DNA from: JAVEVH01 sp964430365
GTDB lineage: Bacteria; Patescibacteriota; Dojkabacteria; SC72
Reading direction: 5' to 3'
Length of the DNA stretch: 10,335 nt
Assembly: GCA_964430365.1 (NCBI GenBank)
Contig: CAYSEU010000025.1
Span: forward strand, 1-10,335
A program made the position numbers and the translations under genes. Shown piece after piece: positions 5,395-10,335 of this stretch. Below the pieces are notes generated by a model. It did no database searches. It worked only from the letters and a program-made list of their open reading frames with translations, and had not been told where the DNA came from. Within the stretch, counting starts at the first letter, position 1. The number at the start of each line of letters is the position of its first letter.

Positions 5395-7519
5395 TTACAC
5401 CAATTTTTTATTCCTTAATAACATAGCATTTAGAGCTACAATAACAGTACTAATAGACATAAATATCGCAGCTACTGCTGGCTCCAAAAGTATTCCCCTA
5501 GAAGCCAATATACCCGTAGCAAGTGGTAAAGCAACTACATTATATCCAGTGGCCCAGAAAATATTCTGAATCATTTTCGAGNNNNNNNNNNNNCTTTGAA
5601 AGAGTAATTATTTTTACCACATCCCTTGGATCATTTCTCGCGAGGATTATTCCGGCAGATTCAATAGCTACATTGGTACCAGCGCCCACAGCAATACCCA
5701 AGTCTGCTTGAGTCAGAGCTGGAGCATCATTAATACCATCTCCAATCATTGCTACCCTCTTATTCCCTTTTTGTAATTCTTTAACTTTCTCTGACTTCTG
5801 ATCTGGAAGAACTCTAGCAAAATACTCCTTTATACCAAGTTCCTGGCTAACCCACTTAGCTACATCTTCCGAATCACCGGTAAGCATAACAGTTTTAACC
5901 CCTATCTCGTTTAGTGATCTAATAGCTTCTACAGATTCCTCACGTATCACATCAGCGAGAGCAATTGCGCCTACAAACAGATTATCCTCCACTACAAAGA
6001 CTATGGTCTGCCCCTTCTCATTTGAATTTTGAATCTGTTCTGATAGCTGTTGTGGAATAGAAACGTGAATACTCTCCAGAAGTGAAGCCCCACCTACCAT
6101 AATCCTTTTTCCAGCAATCGTTGCCACAGCACCCTTTCCTTTAATGGCTCTAAAATCTTTAGAAGAATCTCCCTTTATATTCATTTCTTTTGATTTAGAT
6201 ACAATAGATTTTGCAATTGGATGCTCCGATAGAGACTCCACTGCTGCAGCCATACCTAAAATCTCTTCATCTGTTCTTCCTTCTATACTAATGATATCTA
6301 TAACTCCAAACTCTCCTTTTGTCAGTGTTCCTGTCTTATCAAAAAGAACAGTATCAATAGTACGTGCAGTCTCTAAAGCTAATCTCTGCTTAACCAAAAA
6401 ACCATTACGTGCAGCTTTCATCGTTGAGATAGAAGCAACAAGGGGTACAGCAAGTCCAAGAGCATGAGGACATGCGATAACTAAAACAGCAACTAGCCTA
6501 GCAACAGCAAAGTCAACTTCAGCTCCAGAGAGCAACCACGCGATCAGAGTAACAATACTTACTACAACAGCTACAATTGTAAGGTAGAAAGCTGCCCTGT
6601 CAGACAGCATCTGCAACTTTGATTTGGACGACTGGGCTTCATCCACCAATCTCATAATACCTGCTAAGAATGTTTTTTCCCCTATATTATTTACCCGAAC
6701 CTTTAGTGCACCTTCACCGTTGATTGTACCAGCAATAACTGAGTCTCCTATTTTTTTTGACACAAGTTTAGACTCTCCTGTAACCATTGACTCATCGAGG
6801 TTTGTTTCTCCCTCTACAATTTCACCATCTGCAGGGACCTTGCTTCCAGGACGAACCAACACAACATCACCAACAAGAAGCTCAGATAACTGAACAGTTT
6901 CAATTTCCTCACCCCTTATAACTTCAGCTTTATCAGGTAATAGTTTTGCGAGAGCTTTCAATGAATCCTGAACACTGCCTACAGCCCTCATTTCAATCCA
7001 ATGGCCCAACAACATTATCGTAATCAATGTTGTAAGCTCCCAGTATAAGACTTCTAGACCTGTGAATGTTGCGTAAACGCTCCACAAATATGCAGCAGTA
7101 ATTGCTAAAGATATAAGAGTCATCATTCCAGGAAGTCGAGCATTAATCTCATTCAATGCACCTTTAAGAAATATCGTACCTCCATAAAAGAAGACTATAG
7201 AACCAAGAACAAAAGGCAAATACTCAGAACCATAGAATACAGGCATTGTAAGTCCAAATAGTGTGGTTGATATTTCTGCATATAGTAGGACAGGTATAGT
7301 TAGTATTAAACTAACCCAAAACTTTCTTAAAAACATTTGAGTACTATGACCTGCATGCTTTCCTGTGTCGTGACCATTGTGATTTGCCATCTCAGATTCT
7401 GAATGACCGTTTTCATTATGACCATTCTTTACTACCAAAACTAACTCCATGCCACATTTGGGGCATTTACCTGATTCCTTTTTTATTATTTCTGGATGCA
7501 TAGGACAAGTGTATGTCAT
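5395..7519 (-). CDS. copB: CopB-type copper P-type ATPase (interrupted by an assembly gap)
   Basis: This is a membrane P1B-type ATPase exporting copper or silver ions. Read from the ATG at 7519 it has: a Cys metal-binding motif (CPMHP and CPKCGMEL, residues 5-25); a His-rich linker (about 33-58); transmembrane segments; actuator TGES at 247-250; CPH at 350-352, the signature of CopB (P1B-3) rather than CopA; phosphorylation site DKTGT at 394-398; HP at 433-434; and GDGINDAP at 593-600. Residue 642 is followed by 12 Ns (5582-5593). Beyond them the conserved last helices (SKMIQNIFWATGYN...) continue in a different frame for 61 aa to a TAA at 5395-5397. The family sequence at this join suggests about 8 missing bases, so the gene is probably intact, near 706 aa. 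Confidence 0.93.
5582..5593. other. Assembly gap of 12 Ns inside copB
   Basis: Twelve unknown bases. Kept at this length they shift the reading frame and end the protein early. A gap of 8 bases (or 8 plus a multiple of 3) restores one continuous CopB frame, so the stated length is probably wrong. Confidence 0.95.
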
Positions 7520-7528
7520 TTTTATGTT

Positions 7529-7579
7529 TGTAAAAATTTACATCATTTTTAATAACAATTAACTCGCATCTATATTATA
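7529..7579 (-). promoter_or_regulatory. copB promoter and palindrome in its leader
   Basis: TATAAT at 7579-7574 (minus) lies 54 bases before the copB ATG, so this gene has a leader, unlike most here. Between them TGTAAAAATTTACA at 7529-7542 is a perfect 14-bp palindrome (6-bp arms, AA centre). It could be an operator for a metal-responsive repressor, but it does not match the CopY, CsoR or CueR consensus sites I know. Confidence 0.4.
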
Positions 7580-7594
7580 CACTTTAGTAAGAGC

Positions 7595-7632
7595 GTTTAC
7601 ACCAGACATGTATGTCACACCATTCTTTTTCT
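7595..7632 (+). repeat. Dispersed repeat, copy 6 (decayed)
   Basis: GTTTACACCAGACATGTATG, then TCACACCATTC, matches the left part of the core (CCAGAC, TATGTC, CCATT in the same spacing). After 7632 similarity is lost. It lies just upstream of the copB promoter, between copB and the divergent dioxygenase gene. Confidence 0.5.
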
Positions 7633-7671
7633 GAAGCCTCGTGAATAAAATTAGTCGTTTTTAAGCACATT

Positions 7672-7701
7672 TTGAAATATCACTTATTTATATTGTATAC
7701 T
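7672..7701 (+). promoter_or_regulatory. Promoter of the dioxygenase gene
   Basis: TTGAAA at 7672-7677 and TATACT at 7696-7701 are 18 bases apart, a good sigma-70-type pair. The ATG follows five bases later, so the transcript should be leaderless. Confidence 0.65.
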
Positions 7702-7706
7702 TAAAT

Positions 7707-8498
7707 ATGCAAAAGAAAGAAAAATACCAAGTAGTATATCTATCCCACGGAGGAGGACCATTACCCATACTTGGAGAGCCTGGTCATGAGGCCATGATCA
7801 AATTTATGAAAAACCTACCTCAATTACTAATTAAACCTGAGCTAATTATAGTTATAAGTGCACACTGGGAAGAAGATGTCCCAACAATTATAGGTGGAAG
7901 TGAACCAGAACTATTCTATGACTATTATGGATTCCCTCAACAGGCATATGAACTCAAATATCCTGCCAAAGGAAGTCCTGAATCCGCAAAAAAAGTTTTA
8001 GATATGCTAAAAGAAAATGGGATAGAAGGCAGAATAGATTTAGAGAGAGGTTTTGATCACGGTATGTTTATACCCTTAAAATTAATGTATCCAAATGCCG
8101 ATATTCCTTGTATACAAATTTCTTTAATTGAGGGATTGGACGCCTCTTCGCATATGGAAATGGGAAAAGCATTAAGAAAGATATTAAATGGTAAAACATT
8201 AGTTATTGGTTCCGGATTCTCATATCATAATACTATGAATTTTTCCGGAGAGGGAGAAGATGCTCGTAATGATGAATTCCAAGAATGGTTAATAGAAACT
8301 ACGACTGGAAAGATATCTCAAAGTGGGAGAGAAGATAGACTAATTAATTGGGAAAAAGCTCCAAATGCCAGATATTGTCATCCACGAGAAGATCATCTAT
8401 TACCATTACATGTATGTGCTGGTTTAGCAGGTAAGGAGGGAAATATTGTTTTTGATGACAAAATACTTGGAAAAAGAGGTCTAGCTGTTGCATGGTGA
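7707..8498 (+). CDS. DODA/LigB-type extradiol aromatic-ring dioxygenase
   Basis: This 263-aa protein has the usual length of the stand-alone LigB-fold (class III) dioxygenases such as 4,5-DOPA dioxygenase/YgiD. The blocks are in order: SHGGGPLPILG with metal ligand H14; ISAHWEE with H53; FPQQAYELKYPAKG; GFDHGMFIPLKLMYP with the catalytic-type H118; GSGFSYHN with the third likely ligand H174; and REDHLLPLHVCAG with H230 and H235 near the C-terminus. The predicted reaction is metal-dependent cleavage of a catechol ring next to a hydroxyl. The true substrate is unknown, and no other aromatic-degradation gene is near. It is cytosolic, with no signal peptide. It is monocistronic and convergent with the membrane-protein gene (17 bases stop to stop). 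Confidence 0.9.
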   Translation: MQKKEKYQVVYLSHGGGPLPILGEPGHEAMIKFMKNLPQLLIKPELIIVISAHWEEDVPTIIGGSEPELFYDYYGFPQQAYELKYPAKGSPESAKKVLDMLKENGIEGRIDLERGFDHGMFIPLKLMYPNADIPCIQISLIEGLDASSHMEMGKALRKILNGKTLVIGSGFSYHNTMNFSGEGEDARNDEFQEWLIETTTGKISQSGREDRLINWEKAPNARYCHPREDHLLPLHVCAGLAGKEGNIVFDDKILGKRGLAVAW

Positions 8499-8515
8499 CA
8501 ACAAGTCTTCTAATC

Positions 8516-8962
8516 CTATCCTATTTCGTAAGGAAAGTTAGGTAGTGATAGAAGATGAGCAGTTATTAGAAGAATAAATACAACAACAAACATATACCAT
8601 TTCGCATGGTATCTCTTAATCTTAAGCTTCGTTTTTATAGATACTTTAGAGAATCTCATTATTAAACCTCCTATTACCATCCATATGAGTAATGCAGTTA
8701 ATACCCAATGCAATGGATGAGCAAATTCTCTAATTAATACTGCATGAACTACTGTTAATATAACTACACCTAAGTTACCAAAATAATGAATATAGTGCCA
8801 ACGATTCTTCAAGTTATCTAGCCATTTCCATTCTTTCAAGGGGTTAATTAATTTGTGTATTAAAGTAAATATAACAATAAAATTAGCAAGAAAGAATAAG
8901 AATGCTGTAATACTCCCAAGGTTTAAACCTAATAAAATATTCACAGGCATTTGTTCAAACAT
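8516..8962 (-). CDS. Four-helix His-rich membrane protein, possible b-type cytochrome
   Basis: This 148-aa integral membrane protein has predicted helices at about residues 10-35, 58-78, 83-104 and 120-142. Histidines are placed in or at the ends of helices: H56 and H59 (RWHYIHYFGN), H73 (TVVHAVL), H82 and H85, H119 (RYHAKW) and H136 (LITAHLL). Paired His in helices 2 and 4 is the pattern expected for haem b ligation, as in ferric-reductase-like or cytochrome b561-like proteins, but no family signature is decisive. It starts 13 bases after the rubredoxin stop on the same strand, with no separate clear promoter. That suggests rubredoxin passes electrons to or from this protein. Confidence 0.7.
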   Translation of the reverse strand: MFEQMPVNILLGLNLGSITAFLFFLANFIVIFTLIHKLINPLKEWKWLDNLKNRWHYIHYFGNLGVVILTVVHAVLIREFAHPLHWVLTALLIWMVIGGLIMRFSKVSIKTKLKIKRYHAKWYMFVVVFILLITAHLLSLPNFPYEIG

Positions 8963-8975
8963 AATAAATATTTTG

Positions 8976-9137
8976 TTATTTAATTAATACAAAATTGGAC
9001 TTTTTAGAACCGCATACAGGACATACCCAAGTATCAGGAATATCTTCAAAACGAGTACCAGGAAGAATCCCAGAATCAGGATCTCCCTTTTCTGGATCAT
9101 ATATATAACCACAGACAGAGCATTGATATTTATCCAT
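8976..9137 (-). CDS. Rubredoxin
   Basis: This is a 53-aa one-iron electron carrier. Both iron-binding knuckles are intact: CSVCG at residues 6-10 and CPVCG at 39-43, spaced as in classical rubredoxins. The conserved core YIYDPEKGDPDSGI, GTRFEDIPDTWVCP also matches. It acts in the cytoplasm, passing single electrons to oxidoreductases, often in oxygen or peroxide defence. The ATG at 9135-9137 is preceded by TTGGAA and TAGAAT boxes 16 bases apart. The next gene, a membrane protein, follows after 13 bases, forming a two-gene redox operon. Confidence 0.96.
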   Translation of the reverse strand: MDKYQCSVCGYIYDPEKGDPDSGILPGTRFEDIPDTWVCPVCGSKKSNFVLIK

Positions 9138-9144
9138 AATATTT

Positions 9145-9172
9145 ATTCTAAATTTATTCTCTCTGTTTCCAA
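9145..9172 (-). promoter_or_regulatory. Promoter of the rubredoxin operon
   Basis: On the minus strand TTGGAA (9172-9167) and TAGAAT (9150-9145) are separated by 16 bases. The -10 box is seven bases before the ATG, again implying a leaderless start. Confidence 0.55.
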
Positions 9173-9276
9173 TTTAGCAGAATTAATAATCAGATACAAT
9201 TGCAAAGCTTTTTCGTTCCTATTTGTACAATCTATCAAAATATTCCTATTTAATAGATAGTTAAGTATAGTTTGTG

Positions 9277-9475
9277 AGAGTCCTACTTCTCCCACCATTT
9301 TCAATATGTTCCTACAAAACCTGTCCACTATCTTTTAAAACCCTTATGGGAATTGAGTTATTTAGACCTTAAAAAGTGAATTTCTCAAAAGTAAGGACTG
9401 GTGGATGAAAAGAGTCAAAAAAGAGATGTTTTTAAGAATCCTCGGTTCGAAAGTGAAATGCTTATCTAATACAGT
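9277..9475 (+). repeat. Dispersed repeat, copy 7 (long form)
   Basis: The left edge GAGAGTCCTACTTCTCCCACC looks like a tRNA 3' end. The core at 9294-9332 is nearly identical to copy 1. The arm at 9333-9475 closely follows copy 5: CTGGTGGATGAAAAGAGTC from 9398, AAAAAAGAGATGTTTTTAAG, GGTTCGAAAGT at about 9444-9454, ending at ACAGT. It lies between the zinc-ribbon gene stop and the rubredoxin promoter region. The spacer between it and rubredoxin (9138-9276) shows only that promoter. Confidence 0.8.
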
Positions 9476-9521
9476 AAAATTGACTACCCTTCAAGAAATA
9501 TGAAATGTTCTTCTAATATAA

Positions 9522-9896
9522 TTATCTTTTATATTTCATCTTCGAAAATGTTCCATGCAACATTCGAAAAGCTGGCCTTTTTTCCCTTTCATATATCATT
9601 GGTACCCCGATAACCTGGTGACAATTAGGACATGCAAGATTCATCTTTGCATTCTTATTATTAAAATTTGTATTGGAAACCTCCTCAACAAGCTTTTCTG
9701 GATACCTAATTCTATCTAAATATGTTCTTAAAAGTCTTCCCTCCCCATCCTTCTGATATATCATTATTGGTGTTTTACACTGTGAGCAAGAAATTTCAAG
9801 TAACATAGATGGTCCCCTCTCTTTTGCATAACGATCTCTAACTATTTCTATATCCAAAGGTACCACTTTCAAATTGTTTTCTACAGGTTCCCCCAT
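9522..9896 (-). CDS. Zinc-ribbon protein of unknown function
   Basis: This is a 124-aa soluble protein with two cysteine pairs, CSQC at residues 37-40 and CPNC at 89-92, that together form a likely four-Cys zinc ribbon. Between them is the distinctive segment TPIMIYQKDGEGRLLRTYLDRI. The C-terminus is basic. I do not know a named family or activity; a role in nucleic-acid or protein binding would be a guess. It starts 12 bases after the stop of the kinase-like gene, so the two are probably one operon. TATAAT abuts the ATG directly (9902-9897), which may be chance or an internal promoter. Confidence 0.8.
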   Translation of the reverse strand: MGEPVENNLKVVPLDIEIVRDRYAKERGPSMLLEISCSQCKTPIMIYQKDGEGRLLRTYLDRIRYPEKLVEEVSNTNFNNKNAKMNLACPNCHQVIGVPMIYEREKRPAFRMLHGTFSKMKYKR

Positions 9897-9908
9897 ATTA
9901 TATATTTA

Positions 9909-10335
9909 TCAATTTATAAATTTATCTATAATCTCTTCAAAGTAACTAATAGTATTCTCTATTCTATTTTCGTAATTTACTATCGAGTAATTAATCCTCT
10001 CATCAGTATCCTTTAATTCTAATAAATACGCTAGTTCTCGCATCCCCTCATCGACTCTTATTGCTTCTCCCCTCTCCTTAATTATTCTATTCTCCAGTAT
10101 TATACCATTCTGTGGAAAGAGATATATTGTAAATAATTCATAACTCGAATTTTTAATGGCATCAATCCTATCAAGAGGAAAGTCCAATATTGGTATCTTT
10201 CCATCTTTAATAATTTTATGAATCAATTTCTTTGGTGTGCCATATTTAATATTATAGAGATTATTAACAACAACAAATTCCCGCTTTTCTTCCATTTCTA
10301 TAAATTTATCCATATCTATAGAAATCTTGTTTTCT
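9909..10335 (-). CDS. Guanylate-kinase-like protein, N-terminus outside the window
   Basis: The visible 141 residues match the middle and end of guanylate kinase (GMP to GDP, using ATP). DKFIEMEEKREFVVVNNLYN resembles the GMP-binding entry; then comes the hallmark YGTPK, the strand GKIPILDFPLD, the strand FTIYLFPQNG, the lid-like RIIKERGE, and near the end INYSIVNYENRIENTI, like the family's YDYVIVND. The frame is open to the window edge, so the P-loop lies beyond it; the ATG at 10311-10313 is internal. Departures from the usual family are DFPLD where a D..G motif is expected and few arginines in the lid. It could be a divergent Gmk or a related nucleotide kinase. The zinc-ribbon gene follows after 12 bases. 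Confidence 0.7.
   Translation of the reverse strand, partial: ENKISIDMDKFIEMEEKREFVVVNNLYNIKYGTPKKLIHKIIKDGKIPILDFPLDRIDAIKNSSYELFTIYLFPQNGIILENRIIKERGEAIRVDEGMRELAYLLELKDTDERINYSIVNYENRIENTISYFEEIIDKFIN

Noticed and set aside
6144..6893. Plus-strand frames opposite copB
   Set aside because: They are shadows of the strongly conserved CopB coding strand, with no family resemblance of their own.
9143..9328. 61-codon minus-strand frame starting MDRFCRNILKM
   Set aside because: Its first third is the dispersed repeat core and its end overlaps the rubredoxin promoter. The same reading frame opens in other repeat copies and then breaks, so it is a by-product of the repeat.
12..9475. CRISPR array
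   Set aside because: The repeats are 0.6-2 kb apart, vary in sequence and are separated by genes, and there is no cas gene.
12..9475. Classical integron attC sites
   Set aside because: No RYYYAAC/GTTRRRY pair frames the cores, and no IntI is present. Only the layout is integron-like.

Overview
The window is AT-rich and compact. It has mostly small single-domain genes, standard stop codons (TGG for Trp, TAA/TAG/TGA as stops), no recognisable Shine-Dalgarno sequence ahead of any start, and many TATAAT-like boxes only 5-8 bases before the start codon. Together with a large share of unrecognised short proteins, this suggests a bacterium of the Candidate Phyla Radiation (Patescibacteria). That assignment is inference from style; there is no rRNA or other marker gene here.

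Layout, left to right. 1-326: no gene; a long copy of a dispersed repeat, then a 12-bp-period tandem repeat. 327-1713 (-): abiE-type toxin-antitoxin pair with a candidate operator. 1768-2036: spacer with a second repeat copy. 2037-3211 (-): HD-domain phosphohydrolase preceded by an unrecognised gene. 3345-3911 (-): unrecognised protein. 4011-4667 (-): DUF218/YdcF-like protein, divergent from 4732-5064 (+), an ASCH-domain protein. 5067-5269: long repeat copy. 5395-7519 (-): CopB-type copper P-type ATPase, crossed by a 12-N assembly gap that makes a false frameshift. 7707-8498 (+): LigB/DODA-type extradiol dioxygenase. 8516-9137 (-): a four-helix, His-rich membrane protein behind a rubredoxin gene, a likely small redox operon. 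9277-9475: third long repeat copy. 9522-10335 (-): zinc-ribbon protein and a guanylate-kinase-like protein that runs off the window edge.

The most unusual element is not a gene. At least five clear and two decayed copies of one repeat lie in the spacers, all in the same orientation. Most lie just beyond the 3' end of a minus-strand gene and before the promoter of the next. A short core is shared widely, and three copies carry a further conserved arm of about 140 bp. Two copies begin with what looks like a tRNA 3' end. The genes between copies are accessory in character (toxin-antitoxin, metal export, nucleotide hydrolysis, unknowns). The arrangement resembles a cassette array, but the repeats do not match classical integron attC sites and no recombinase is in the window.

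Functionally the genes look like independent units, apart from three probable operons: abiEi-abiEii, rubredoxin-membrane protein, and the kinase-like gene with the zinc-ribbon gene.
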